Assembly: GCA_030077755.1 (NCBI GenBank)
Contig: JAQJZZ010000011.1
Coordinates: 1,922,001 to 1,986,000, forward strand
Direction of reading: 5' to 3'
Origin: Filosporella fistucella
Taxonomy: Eukaryota > Ascomycota > Leotiomycetes > Helotiales
DNA: 64,000 nt
Shown here: positions 1 through 12,434 of the stretch, piece after piece
How the letters are laid out: each line of letters opens with the position of its first letter
Numbering within the stretch: the first letter of the stretch is position 1
Program-made: the position numbers and the translations under genes
Notes under the pieces: model-generated
Database searches by the model: none
Told to the model about the DNA's origin: nothing
What the model saw: the letters and a program-made list of their open reading frames with translations, nothing else

Positions 1-679
1 TTGATCACAATTGAGATGCCTGTGTGTGGACTTGCTATCAACCTATCTCTGAAGTAGAGCATGAAGGACAAGATGTTGGTAAAGTAGGAAAGAGCCATTG
101 GCATGGCTTATGACTCTTGTGGCCCTTATATAGCAGGCGCCCGTTGTTGAGTGATCCAATGACCCATTGCAATACCGACCCAGCAATATGGTTTCTGTGT
201 GGGGTGTTCGTAGTCCAACATGCAGTGTAACCGGCAGTAGTATCGTGCCGGCAGTGAGTGCGGTGGTATCGATCTCATCCCGAGCCCATTCTGATGCCAG
301 AACCACACCCAGAAAGGTTTAGCATAGGCTTTTCTAGCAGTGAATTGCTGTAATCCCGCGATTTTGCAGTAGCAATAGCTGTCGAGTATCCCTCCTCCTC
401 GTCCATTAGCCGAGTGCTGGTAATCTCTGACTCCCTGGCTTCCTATAAGAGCCCCTTCCTTTCTCTCATGTTGATTTTCTTCTTCTCTCTTTCATAACAT
501 TCCACCTCACTTCCTTCTCTGTTGATATCAACAATATCAACAGTCTTCTTTCACTTTCACCCAAACTTCAATCACACACACTCATACACTCTGACCTACC
601 CTGGTACACAAGGCATTGGTCTTGTAGGTTCTCTTTGTCCAACATTGTTCAACGCAAGCTAACTTTTCTTTGAAGCGCC
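1..679. promoter_or_regulatory. Upstream region of the mpaB-like gene
   Basis: No gene is supported here. Short open frames on the minus strand around 43-308 have no splice or family support. From about 450 to 679 the plus strand becomes rich in C and T (long runs of tttct/cttc), then reaches the start codon. This is the usual look of a fungal promoter and 5' leader. Confidence 0.5.
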
Positions 680-2751
680 ATGGAGCACGTCACCATGGAG
701 AACGTAATCGATATTGTCCCCAAGGCAATTGGCGGTTACTTCCTCTTCATGTTGCCTTTCTTCTTCACCTCAAGTCCCTCCTCGAGATCCAACAAAGTCT
801 TGAGTTTGATTGCTTTATCCTTGGCCGCTGGTTATTACTTCAAGCGTGAGGTTCTTTTTGGTGCTTTCAGCAATATCAAGGACCTCGCCTTCGCTCACCC
901 TGGTTACGCCACTGCCTTCATTCTGACCTTGAAGTACCTCCAGCAAAAGCTTCGGTATTCTCGGCTTAACGCTATCAAGGCTAAGTATGGTTTCACTGAC
1001 AATCCAATGACTTGGGAGGACATGTCCATTCCCACTGCCCAGGAGATCGAAAACAACATTGCCGAGTATGAGTTCCCACGACTTTACATGTTTGGCTGGA
1101 TGTCAGACTATGTTCGTGTATGTATCCTTCCTTCCCTGATCATATGCTGCACTAACAGCCGCATAGACTGCCACCGATCCGGGTGTTTCTCGAGCCTTGA
1201 TTCGCTCTGGTCACATGGTCAACCCAGACGTAATGATCGAGCATGACCGTCTTCAGACTACCGTTCATTTGATGTCTGCATTCTTGACGTATCCTCTCAA
1301 GTCTCCGCATCACAGCTTGGCCGTTGCCCGTATCAATGAGCATGTAAGTACTCCTTCCTCCAATGGCTTACTCTTCCATCTGCAACCTCAGTGCTGGCTT
1401 GTGGATTTTTTCTCTAGTTTCTGTTCACTTTGTGTTGTGTTCTGTGTTCAGTCATCCTCTGCCTGATCTCAGCTCGCTTAACTTTTTCCCCCTTTTGCTA
1501 ACATTTCTCGCAGCATCACCGTTATGGAAGTAAGTCGAGATTACTCTCAAGCTGCTTCATTTTTTGAACTTCATGCTAATTTATCCATCAGCCATGATAA
1601 GTTCAGATGATATCTTGTACTTGATCATCCACTTCTGCTTCACTCCAATTGATTTCATTCAACGTTGGGGATATCGCAAGTTGGAGCCGTTTGAGGTTCA
1701 TGCTACGTAAGTCAATCTGCCCCAGATCGCTGACAATTTTCTGACATATTCCAGCTGGGTTCTCTGGCGTGAGTTAGGTTGCCGTATGGGTGTCAAGTAC
1801 CTTCCAAAGACTGTTGAACAGGCTCGTGAATGGCGTCATGTATTTGTTCCAACATCCCTCCCTTCCTCATAGTGCTAACAACTTCAGAAATTTGAGGCCA
1901 CCTGCCGATGGCGTGAGGACCAAAACGAAATTGCTGCCATGGCTATGTTCAATGAGATCATTTGGTCTGTTCCAACAATCTTGAAGCCTCTCGCACGCAA
2001 GATCGTCACTTCAATCTTCGACTGGGACATCGTTTACTTTTGTCAGCTCGAGAAGTGTGGCCCATCGCCTCTGATTCGCCGTGCCTGCTTCGATCTGTTC
2101 AACATCATTGCGTTCATGATCCGTGAGTTTGGTCTTCCACGTCTCAGTCCTTATGTTCGCGCTCCTCCAGTTCCTGATGAGAAGGTATGGACTTCCCATT
2201 CTCCCATCCCACTTTGAATATTCTGACATTGCACACAGGGTTTGTGGGCCTTTGGTCATTTCCCATATGACACTCTCCCATTCTACCAAGGACAATCCTT
2301 CTGGAACTCTTGGGGCTACGGTGCCGTTTTGAGAAAGGTCCGTGGTATTCCTACTCCCAGCAAGAAGTTCTTTGGCGACGGTGTCAAGATTGAGGCTATG
2401 GGTGCTCCTCAAGGTACTCCTCAAGCTCAAGCCGCTGTTGAGCAAAAGGTTCGTGAGCGCGCTGCGATTCTTGAAAAGGCTCCATTCGGCTACCGCTCCG
2501 CCGTTGGTTATCAAATGGGTCGCCTTATTGGTCCCGTTGATGGCCCTTCTTATGGTTCTTCTGAGAACTCTTACTTGGAAGGTACCCCAATCTTGCCTCA
2601 CAACGCTCATCGCTTCGACAAGAAGTATGAGCATCGCTCGCCTGGCTTTTCAAAGGTTCATGATCTCGACACTCCTGAGGATATCATGCACTTTGACGCA
2701 GCTGAGGCCAAGGGAATCAATGGTGCACTTCCAGTCAAGGTCTCTGCATGA
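680..2751 (+). CDS. MpaB-type ER-bound oxygenase-like protein (DUF2236)
   Basis: Seven exons (680-1117, 1167-1343, 1514-1529, 1592-1706, 1755-1839, 1888-2184, 2239-2751) sum to 1641 nt, giving 546 aa. Exon 3 is a 16-nt microexon. The N-terminus has one or two hydrophobic segments (about residues 15-55), as expected for a membrane anchor. The middle contains HHRYGTMISSDD followed by a hydrophobic stretch and WRELGCRMGV. This pattern is typical of the mpaB / rubber-oxygenase (DUF2236) family, whose members are haem or metal oxygenases; MpaB acts on a terpenoid side chain in mycophenolic acid synthesis. The C-terminus is polar, with no second membrane span. No biosynthetic gene cluster surrounds it, so the substrate is unknown. 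The family call rests on motif recognition. Introns 1, 4 and 5 are only 48-49 nt; intron 2 is 170 nt. Confidence 0.75.
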
Positions 2752-3577
2752 TCGGTCGTCGGGGTTGCTCGCCACTCTTTTCTTTGCTTTGCAAGATGAT
2801 GATGGGATAGCTAGTTTGCGTTGCGGTGGTCTCTGATATTTTCAAGGGTGTTGTGGTGGTTTGGGCTGGCGTTTTTTTTTGTTGATGGTGTGGTTTCCTT
2901 GAGTGGTCTGCTTTTGTGGACTCTCGGCGACTCACCAGTGGCATTTCGGACCGTCATTGCTCTCTCCAGATAAACTGAGATAATAAATGGACACCGATAA
3001 ATCATGTTTGCTGATCTCTGCTCAAAGTGACGTGTGCAAAATTTTCTTCCTCTATTTTCGCTCTCCTTCAGGCGTGTCGAAGTGTCGACATGATGTGACG
3101 AGTGAAGAGCTGAATACCGTCAAGGTGTTTGTTTGCTGATCATCAAAAGTATCCAAAGAGGTGTCATTTTTGAACAAGTATAAAGATGGGCAATTTCATC
3201 AATCTCCGAGGGTAGTACCCTCTCCCATTGCCATTGCCATCGCCAGCACGAATTCACGAAGGAAGCAGGACGCGACTGTGGAGACTCTGAGCAACTGATT
3301 TGGGCGTAAAGCCAGCGCTGCCCTTACAGTGCAGACGATCGGGAATGATTCGAGCGAAGATGCGGGCTGGGCTGGCTATGCTTGCATAGGGACGAGTCCT
3401 TTGGGAACAGTCCAGCCAGAAAATCAACAGAACATCACCCCACCTTCCAAAATCAGCGTCACTGTCAGAAGCTTTTCAATTACGAGCAATATAGTGCCGA
3501 TTACGGTGCTTTACGTAGGTACTCGTATGCACTCAAGAAAAGCACAGCAATCTGGGCCGTGCAGCGGAACCCTACAA

Positions 3578-3612
3578 CCAGCGTCCAGCATCCAGCATCC
3601 AGCATCCTGCAT
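3578..3612. repeat. Heptamer tandem repeat (CCAGCAT)x5
   Basis: Five consecutive 7-mers read CCAGCGT, CCAGCAT, CCAGCAT, CCAGCAT, CCTGCAT. It is a small minisatellite in non-coding sequence. Confidence 0.85.
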
Positions 3613-3994
3613 CAGCGACCAGCTTCCACCAGATCTCTGTCCAGCTTTCGATTTGCCCCGCCCAGCCCAGCCCGTCCACCAAGCACACAGAGTACAGTAC
3701 AGTTATTCTGACAGCCGTGATGCAACCCACCACCAAGACTCGTCTGTACAACACCAACACGTACATCAACACCACAGCTACAATATCAAATCGAGAAGAT
3801 ATGGCGTGAGCATCAACAGCTTGGATCCCTGCACAACGGTACGAAGTATGGTTCTAGTACTGAGTCATCAATTGTGGCACACTGCCTTGCTCTCTGCCCC
3901 AAGTCCGCACGCAGCAACGTGATAGCGGCGCTGGTCCGAAGATTTGAGACTCTGAATAACATCGAAATTCTCTCAGACCTGCCCTTTGCCCTGG

Positions 3995-4026
3995 GTAGAA
4001 GTAGAAGCAGAAGCAGAAGCAGAAGC
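3995..4026. repeat. AGAAGC hexamer microsatellite
   Basis: Repeated GTAGAA then AGAAGC units, about five copies, ending in an AAGCTT site. It is non-coding. The repeat creates a false poly-leucine frame on the minus strand. Confidence 0.85.
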
Positions 4027-5437
4027 TTCAAAAGCTCCAGAGCTCCGTGAAAGCGGCTTTCGGATCAAGGGTTCATAGTGCAGTCCCTGAGTCGAGCGAC
4101 CCCGCATCTGATCAGCAAAGGCTGTATAGAGTACTTCTCCAGGAAAGAAAAAGTACAGCGACCTCCTAGTTTAGCTGCGGCCTTGGGAAGGTCAAAGAGC
4201 TTCCCCGCAATGAGCTTGCCTACAACTGGAATTACAGCTACGGGAGAGGACTGTACTAGTATCTTACTTCGTACATTTTCAAGACAAAGGGGGTTGACAG
4301 AGAGGAGTAGACTGGGAATGGATGTGCGTGCATCCGAATAACATCAGGGATCCCTTGACGGATAAGGGGGCCCAAGAGGCGCCTTGTTTTGTTTCCCCAG
4401 TCAATTTTGACTGTACGTAGGCAGATGCCAGTATTGTCTCCGTAGCGTAGGAGCTGATGGAGCTTCGAATATTCAACCCGTATCACGCTCAATTATTTGG
4501 ACAGTTCGTCGTAAGCTCAGGATTACTCTCTTAGGAGATCCGGGAAAGGATCAATCAAGAGCTCCTGATTCTACGATTAGAGGGGCAAAAATATAAACAC
4601 AATTAAATCTTCTGATTTATTACAATACAATACTAGTACCTCGTTCAGATGCATTCTGTAGATCAGAAATGGGACAATGGAAGTGATAACAAGCAAGGTT
4701 TCATAGTACTGCCACAAAAGTCTAACGGTCCTCCAAGCCCGACAGAGCCACTTGTTTCGCAGCTGCTTTCCTCCGGAGCAGCGCGAAGACTCGCGTTCCA
4801 GTACAGTAGAGAACCACCGCACTAATTCCTGTACTGGAACAACCCACCATGCAGCCTCAGGGGTTCTGAGGGGTCACCCCAAATAAAACCACGCCACTTC
4901 AGCAAACGCCCATCGTCATCCGTATGTCCCATGTCCCTTCTCGTTATCTCACCCGATATCTGAGATCCAGAATCTTTTTTTTTTCCTTGCCCAAGGGAGT
5001 GCAGTATACTGTGAAAAGTATCGTATCGCACCTACCCCTGCCGTGCTTCCAGCATTGTGTAGAAACATGCATAATCCTCTGGAAAATGCAGCTCTTGCAG
5101 TCCAGCAGTCCAGACGGAACACGCCAACGCCCGCCTTTGGGCCGGTGTGCCATCTCTTGGATACACGATATGCTTCCGTGTTGCTCTGGCTTCCCCTCTA
5201 TCACAGCTCAGATTTTAGTTCAACGGCGTAACGGACTGATGATCAAGGGTCACAGGAGCAAATGAGAAACCTTAGGTCCTCCAACTGCGAACCAAGCAAA
5301 AAGAAAGGACCGAAATAGGACAAATTAAGGCTTGACCAACTCGAACACTACAGATCGGCGTGATGGAAAAGAGTGGGTCGGCCGAATATGCTGGAGGGGT
5401 AACTTTCTCCCATGGTGGCATGTTTTCTCTGAAGTGA

Positions 5438-5444
5438 ATATAAG
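5438..5444 (+). promoter_or_regulatory. Candidate TATA element of the alcohol dehydrogenase gene
   Basis: TATAAGG lies about 130 bp before the start codon. It is followed by a CT-rich stretch and then an A/C-rich leader ending in tcacaATGG. This arrangement is common in strongly expressed fungal metabolic genes. The role is inferred. Confidence 0.45.
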
Positions 5445-5575
5445 GTAGAGTGTGTTACCCTCAGAGCATACTTTTCTCATCATCATTCAATTGCATTCCT
5501 ACAAGTAGGCTCAACTTCTCTAAAGCAACTTCCTTCAAACAATCAAAAACTACAAACACAAACCACAACTTCACA

Positions 5576-6839
5576 ATGGCACCAAACATTCCAACTGAGC
5601 AATGGGCACAGGTTGTCGAGCAGACTGGCAAGCGTAAGTATAAAACTTTGCAATTAACTTCCCAAGCAAGATATTAATTGCCATTTAGCCGTCGTCTACA
5701 AGAGGATCCCAGTCCAAAAGCCAGGCCCAGATGAGGTTTTGGTCAACATCAAGTACTCCGGTGTCTGCCACACTGATCTCCACGCCGTCAACGGTGACTG
5801 GCCATTGGCTACCAAGCTCCCACTCGTTGGTGGACACGAGGGTGCTGGTGTTGTCGTTGCTAAGGGCGAGCTCGTCGATGATATTGAGATTGGTGATTAT
5901 GCTGGTGTTAAGGTGAGAATTACAAAACTCTGGAGTTGACAGCATGTTCTGATTTTATCGATAGTGGTTGAACGGATCTTGCTTGCAATGTTCTTTCTGT
6001 CAAACAGCCGACGAACCTCTCTGTGCTAAGGCACTCCTCTCCGGCTACACTGTCGACGGAACATTCCAAGAATACTGTATTGCAAAGGCCGCACACGTTG
6101 CCCGTATTCCAAAAGAATGCAACCTCGAGGCTATTGCTCCAGTTTTGTGCGCCGGTATCACCGTCTACAAGGGACTGAAGGAGTCAGGAGCTCGCCCCGG
6201 TCAATCAGTCGCCATTGTTGGCGCTGGTGGTGGACTCGGATCTCTGGCTTGCCAATATGCTAAGGCTATGGGTCTTACCATCATTGCCATTGATGGCGGT
6301 AACGAGAAGAAGGAGATGACTGCCAAGCTCGGAGCCTCTTCTTATGTCGATTTCACCACCAGCAAGAACTTGGTCGGTGATGTCAAGGCTTGCACTCCTG
6401 ATGGTCTTGGACCACACGCTGTCATCTTGGTCGCTGTCAACGAGAAGCCATTCCAACAGGCTGCTGAGTACGTCCGTCCTCGTGGTACCGTCGTTGCCAT
6501 CGGTCTGCCAGCCGGTGCCTATCTCCGCGCACCTGTCTTCGAGTCCGTCATCAAGATGATCACCATCAAGGGATCTTACGTCGGTAACCGTGCTGATTCG
6601 GCCGAGGCAATTGAGTTCTTCCGCAGAGGGTGAGTTACATCAGCCAATTGGAACATACATACTAACTATGATTTAGTCTCATCAACGCTCCATACAAGAG
6701 CATTGGTCTCTCAGAGCTCCAAAAAGTCTACGATCTCATGCAGTAAGTGTTCTGAAGGCATTGTGAAGAAGGCATACACTAACTCCAGCTTAGCGAGGGC
6801 AAGATCGCAGGAAGATACGTCGTTGATACCTCAAAGTAA
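5576..6839 (+). CDS. Zinc-dependent alcohol dehydrogenase, yeast ADH1 type
   Basis: Five exons (5576-5633, 5689-5912, 5965-6629, 6677-6742, 6794-6839) give 352 aa, the normal length of cytosolic fungal ADH. The product interconverts acetaldehyde and ethanol with NAD. Catalytic zinc ligands are visible as [17 protein letters not shown] and PVLCAG. The structural zinc loop has four cysteines in [17 protein letters not shown]. The Rossmann fold shows as [12 protein letters not shown], and the protein ends in GRYVVDTSK, the ADH1-type C-terminus. The last intron's acceptor was chosen because only the downstream tag restores HEGKIAGRY. Fermentative or alcohol-utilising role cannot be told from sequence. 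Codon choice is C-ending and regular, which suggests high expression. Confidence 0.95.
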
Positions 6840-8910
6840 GGCGACCACAATGGGAAACAAAAATTGGGATACTGGGGCCCGTATGATTCCTTTCCTTGAA
6901 TCGGGAGCATAATTGGGGATTCGGAGCATGGGGTTGAATTGTACATAAGTGGGAATGCTATGGATGAAGGGAATTCAAGAACATACCAAATCATATACTC
7001 GCGACATGATATCCTGAAATCTGTGAGGAAGGCTCAGTACTTTAAGTTCATTTAGATTTATTTGACTGATTACCTCACTTGTTGAGCTTGCCATTATCTC
7101 TGGCTGAAAATATCTTGATTTCTCTAAAGAAAGGTCATGTGACTCGGTAGCATTTCCATTCCACCTCAATGTAGGTACTTTCACATTACTTTTAACAACA
7201 GCTCCGCAATGGATTGTTCCAAAATTTAGATGATACGCGCCTTCTTTGAAATGTACTCCCAAGATACCTTTAATTATAGAGCTGTAGAAGGTCTGAGGTG
7301 GGGACATTCTGAAAACTCTGGTCTATCTACAGTCATATGATTGATGAAGACATTGTCCGTGGACATGTTATTTAGTTTGCACGAAACTCTAAGTCAGTCT
7401 CTACTTTCCTCTTCACTGTAAAGTGCTAGGAACGAGAAATTATCGAGGAATTATAAGGCACTTATGCTTGACTAAATACTTGAGTTGTCAAGATCAGGAC
7501 AATCCTGGAATAGAATATACTGATGTCTATCTCTAAAAGTTATGGGACAAGACAGGATAAGATGTAACAAATAATTGTCACTGATTATCCCCAACAGAAA
7601 TGATCATTCCTTCTCTATTCGTATGTCCTCAAATTTCAAGGATAATGGATTTAATGCTTAAAATCTCAGTGCGTTAACTTCTCAGCATGAATGTTCGATT
7701 GAAACCAATATCTGCGATCAGCGAGAAAAGCAAATGGTTCTCCACTATTTTCTCAATAATTTGACGGCTCCAGACGTCGAAATATCTTGGAAATTGCTTA
7801 ACTCGGGTCGTAAATGTACTCGGATGACTTTTTCCATAGCTGTGAACCAGGAAACATCCTATGTAGCGTTTCGACTATTCTCATGTATTTGTCCCAAGGC
7901 TAATACGGCGGGCATGTATTTTCTGCGAGCATAATAAGCAATAAGTGCTGCTGAAGAGGGAAAGAGAGATATAGCCGCAGAGATGAAGGACGCTGTTACG
8001 TATTATACTACACTTGCAACTGAACATAAATCTAGCACTTTGTGCCATCCTAAACACCACAAATCAGCTCTACTAACCTCCGGAAACTCAGGTCCCTTAC
8101 TATCCCTCATCCACAGAAGCCAACCGCAGAGCCACATCCAACTCCAACTCACTCATGAGCCACGAACTTCCAGCAGACCAACCATTTACCTCCAATGACA
8201 TCAGTATCGTCTCATGAGTTCAGTTGAGCCCCTCCAGGGCGTCCATAAGAATGCATTTGTTGCACATCAGCACAACCAACAATTGTTCCACAAGAACTGC
8301 TCTAGACCTTCATATCTGCAGGCATTAACCTGTTGATTTTTCTGCCCCTCCTCTTTGCTGACCACCATCCCGTCCGTTCCAAAAAACATGGCTCAAACCT
8401 CTCTACAGTGAGGTGGTCTGAAAGTGGAACCACCTTTCCTTTTCATGGTTTCGCAGAGGGGAATCAAGGAAGAGTAGAATTAGACGTGCAACAGCATATG
8501 CGGCTTTCCATTTTGGACCGTTCGAGAACGTGGACTCCGAAAACAGAGCCCGGGTTTATATTTAGCATGTGGTTGTATTTCTTGCTTTCTTCCCATGAAC
8601 CGGGTTCGGTGAGGACGGCCCGGAATCGGGTTAGGGTTCGGGATCTGAAATTGTTATCTGTCTCCTACACGTGATGATAAGCCCTCATTCATCTTAAGTT
8701 GAAGGTGACAGGGGGTTGGAAAATGTCTCATCTTTTTGGCGGGGTGGAAATGGAGGGGCAGCAAAAACAGTAAGCTTGGGATACCACTCCGCTGAGCTTC
8801 TTGAACCCACGTGGGAGGTGAATCTTTTGATAGCTACTCATCTTTCAGGTCCTTTAACTTCTTTGTTCAACCTTCAGCCCTTCCGAATTCAAATCTGGAA
8901 AGCTGTAGCA
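6840..8910. other. Intergenic region, AT-rich in its left half
   Basis: No gene is supported between the dehydrogenase and the phosphorylase. The left half (about 6960-8000) is visibly richer in A and T and has many stops in all frames. Open frames at 8333-8674 and 8716-8991 show no family features and overlap the next gene's promoter. I see no transposase remnant in it. Confidence 0.5.
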
Positions 8911-9991
8911 ATGGCGGATCTTCCAACTACATTTGACGGTATTTCCAGTTCCTCCAAGTCAGCAAGACCGACCAGTACTGACACTTCATAGGCGCCGTCC
9001 ATATTGCCGTTATTGGCGGGACAGGACTTCAAAAACTCGATGGCTATGTTCCAATTGCGACAGTCAATCCAAAGACCCCGTGGGGCTTTCCCTCCGCACC
9101 CATTCATATCCTCAAGCACAACGATGTCCCAATCGCCTTCCTCTCTCGTCATGGTACATACCATGAGCTGGCTCCACACGAGGTGCCCTCTAGAGCGAAT
9201 ATTGCAGCTTTGAGAAGCATTGGTGTTAGGACTGTTATTGCCTTTAGTGCGGTAGGGAGTCTCCAGGAGGAGATCCGCCCGAGGGATTTTGTAGTTCCAG
9301 ATCAGATTATTGATCGCACAAAAGGTCAGTTATGTCATCGTATATGTTGGGACAGAGACTGAAGGAGTATTCCTAGGTGTGCGCCCCTTCACTTTCTTCG
9401 AGAAAGGAGTTGTGGGACATGTTGGATTTGCCGATCCTTTTGATGCCAAGATTTCAAAGGTAACATGAGACATGTCACAGTTATTATGAGTGTACATTTT
9501 AACAGATTTTCCAGGTTGTCAACGATTGTGGACATGCTCTTGCTGGAGATGGAGTAGTGATGCACGACAAGGGAACAATCATCTGCATGGAAGGACCTCA
9601 ATTCTCCACCCGTGCAGAATCAAATATGTATCGCTCCTGGGGAGGCTCTGTCATCAACATGTCCGCTTTACCAGAAGCCAAACTGGCACGCGAAGCTGAA
9701 ATGGTCTATCAGATGATCTGTATGGCTACAGATTACGATTGCTGGCACTCTACAGAAGATGTTGATGTCGCAATGGTCATGGGACATATGGAGGCCAACA
9801 GCAAGAACGCGAAGAAGCTTGTTGGAGCAGTGCTGGATGAGTTGAGTAAAGATCACCATGCGGAGTTAGTCAAGGGAACCCATTGGGAGGGGCAGACTAC
9901 TGGCATGATCAAATTCATGACTAAGGCTGAAGGAAGAGGGGAAGAGGGTGTGAAGAATGTAGAGTATCTCTTTCCTGGAGTGTGGAACTGA
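8911..9991 (+). CDS. MEU1: S-methyl-5'-thioadenosine phosphorylase
   Basis: Four exons (8911-8938, 8992-9324, 9377-9459, then 9506-9991 or 9515-9991) give 309 or 306 aa, a normal MTAP length. The enzyme cleaves methylthioadenosine to adenine and methylthioribose-1-phosphate in methionine salvage. Family marks are the phosphate-binding start VIGGTGL, RHGTYHELAPHEVPSRANIAAL, the segment TIICMEGPQFSTRAES, and VINMSALPEAKLAREAEM, which binds ribose and base. The first exon encodes only nine residues plus one base. Two acceptors, at 9505 and 9514, both keep frame for the last exon, so three residues (IFQ) may be optional. MEU1 is the yeast name for the orthologue. Confidence 0.95.
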
Positions 9992-10833
9992 GATAAAACA
10001 GGACTTAGTATATAAGTGCTAGTTTACATTAGATTTGAACTTTCTGCGTAGAGCTTGACAAGTATAGAAAGGCAGCATTGATGGTTTCCGATAGCGTCCA
10101 TAAAACTTGTGGCAGGAGTGAGCAGACCGGAAGGGGACTGTAACTTTCGTAAACCAGTGACTCTTTCCAAGTTTCAAATAGATTTAAACACGAGGAATAC
10201 TGTTTTGGGCAAGGATGCAAAATCATGAGATTTAAACCTGATGAGTAACACTTAAGTTGGATGGCTCTTAAAAAAACTATTCTGGAAATAGTATACAATA
10301 GTCTCCCTTCTAATAGTCACTGTATTCAATAATCGCTGTCTAAATTGAAATGCTTCTCAGGGCTCGATTGCAAGGCAGTCCATAACACCTGTCTCACGCG
10401 AAAATCATATGACTAGGTAATTTGAGTAATTTTAGGTAGACAACAATAGTTCTATGGAACAGCAGGAGCAATACCGTATGAAACAACTGCAACAACAGTG
10501 CCACCGTCGGAACGAGTGTCTCAATTCCCAACTCCGGTTACAATTGACTGTCAACGTAAATGCTACTTCTGATTTCTGCTCTACCAAAAGGAAAGGAAAT
10601 CTAGAAGTATTCACCTATTACATCCTTAAGCACACCCGTTACTAAGTCTCAGCTCTTGCCACTGCTTTCACTCAACTTTTCAAACTGTCACTGGAAATTA
10701 TCTCGACGAAACTGCTCTTGTAAGACTTTTGCTCATCTGGCTTTTGCGCTGCTCAAATCTATTCATTTTCATCCACATTCTCATTCCCTGATCTCAACCC
10801 TGCTTCGACGTCTATCCAGCTCTCTCATCCACC
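9992..10833. other. Convergent 3' region between MTAP and Arp3
   Basis: The two flanking genes end toward each other. The sequence is AT-rich and open frames are short. I see no gene. Terminators of fungal genes are not reliably readable and none is called. Confidence 0.5.
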
Positions 10834-12434
10834 TCACGATCCTCCTGGTCCACCTAGCAAAGCAAATCTTCTTACAATGCTTGGTCCAACTTCATCATAT
10901 TCTGCTTTGGTGTGGCAGTAGCTTCGGAATTCTGGCGTTTGGCCCAATAAACTTCCTCCAAACCATGGTCCGTGCCGTTGTCTCTTATGAGAAATGACTT
11001 GAACCTCTAAACCTCCAGATTTCGCTCCGCCACTACGAGCCTCACTAGCTCTAATTCTATCATCCACGAGATGCTTAATATCACGCTGTAATCTTCGGCC
11101 AAAGTCTTTGTATAAAGTGCTTCCTCCAGACAACACAATGTTCTTGTACAGACCACGACGAACATCAATGGGAGAGGATTGAATCACTCCGTCTACAACC
11201 GTGGGAAGAGGGGTCAGGAAGTCGGAAGAGTATATTTCGGGGTTGAAGAAGATTTCAGGGGCCAAGAACCGTTCGTAGCCAACATCAACTGTAACTTTAC
11301 GACCTCCAGGCTGGGTTACTTGATGCTTGGCAAATCGTGTAGGATCGCGATCAAAACGGGAGAACTCCTTCACGATATCAGGGCATACGTAGCAGTACTC
11401 CTCTTTGATCTCTCCCGCCGTCTTGAGGGATGAATCTGCCTCGCCTCGGTCTCGGAGGAGAGATTGCACGAAGTAGGTAATATCTCGACCAGCGATTGGA
11501 ATGGATTTAATCGAGGAACCGATGACATATCCTTCTGCGACGGGAATTACGTGCGTAACACCATCTCCGGAATCAATTACTGTTCCGGTCAAAGACCGAT
11601 CGGAAACCTTTGATGATGTCCACGATGCTGCAAGAGCCAGTACTGCCTGGACAGCAATATAAAGACCAGCACAGTTGAAAGACTCGAACATGATTTCGGC
11701 AGTGTTCTCGCGGTTCTCGGGGGGGTTGAGGGGCTATATGCCTCATCAACAACTTATCTCGTCATGAACTCCAGAGGACTTACAGGTTCTGTCAGTAAGA
11801 AATAGTGGTCTTCGGGCTCAACTCGAAGGTATTTGAAGATGGAATTCGACCAGAATCTCTCCATATGATCCTGCACAACTTAGCTTGTATTGTCCATCAG
11901 AGGTTTCGAAGCGCTTACCCAGTTTTCGATTTGACCATGTCGAATGGGGTAGTGTATACCATATCCTTCAAAGAATCAGTCCAAATACACAAGGAGCTGC
12001 AAGATCTCAATACCAGGTCCATTTGCTGCTGCCAGTGCTTCATCACCAATGAAGAAATCCAGATCCTCTGTTCCCCGTTTCATTGACAAATGTCCACCTG
12101 GCCCTGCGCCTCCTGTAAGATACGATGGCTTATTGGCAACAGCAGGTCGCCCTGAGCCAGATCCTCCACTGCCAGTAGTTGGGCCTTTTGTTGCAATCGC
12201 GGTTGGGAAAACAAAAGAGGGAGAATCGTTGCCTGCGAATCCTATCGTCCATATATGTTAGTTACAGCATTGTGGCCGGACCACCATGGAAATCTCACCG
12301 AGCTTGGAAAAACCAGTTCCGCTACAGGAAAAGAGTCAGCCCTTTCATCTCCAGTCGCAGCCTACAGGAGCACTGCTTCGCGGAGTGGGGGATACCTACT
12401 TGTCCATGACAACGGCTGGAGTATGAGAAGCCAT
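10834..12434 (-). CDS. ARP3: Actin-related protein 3 (Arp2/3 complex)
   Basis: Six exons on minus (12400-12434, 12299-12321, 12014-12241, 11919-11965, 11784-11870, 10834-11733) give exactly 439 aa. The start [15 protein letters not shown] is the actin-fold phosphate-1 loop. Further Arp3 marks are [103 protein letters not shown] and the C-terminal [12 protein letters not shown]. The protein is a core subunit of the complex that nucleates branched actin filaments at endocytic sites. A Gly/Ser-rich insert near residues 40-60 ([12 protein letters not shown]) is longer than in yeast but common in filamentous fungi. The N-terminal half is spread over five short exons, so a genome-wide predictor could easily truncate it. 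Confidence 0.96.

Larger units (their letters stand above)
2752..5575. other. Intergenic region with simple repeats
   Basis: This 2.8-kb stretch separates the 3' end of the oxygenase gene from the alcohol dehydrogenase. Some long frames are open (for example 3329-3922 on plus), but they are made of low-complexity Pro/Ser/Gln-rich sequence with no domain or splice context. I call no gene here. It holds two short tandem repeats, listed separately, and the dehydrogenase promoter at its right end. Confidence 0.5.

Noticed and set aside
3329..3922. 197-codon open frame on plus
   Set aside because: Low-complexity Pro/Gln/Ser-rich translation driven by the CCAGCAT repeat, no domain, no splice partner, frames overlap on both strands.
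3813..4031. Minus-strand frame starting with poly-leucine, like a signal peptide
   Set aside because: The leucines come from the AGAAGC microsatellite read in reverse; no coding features follow.
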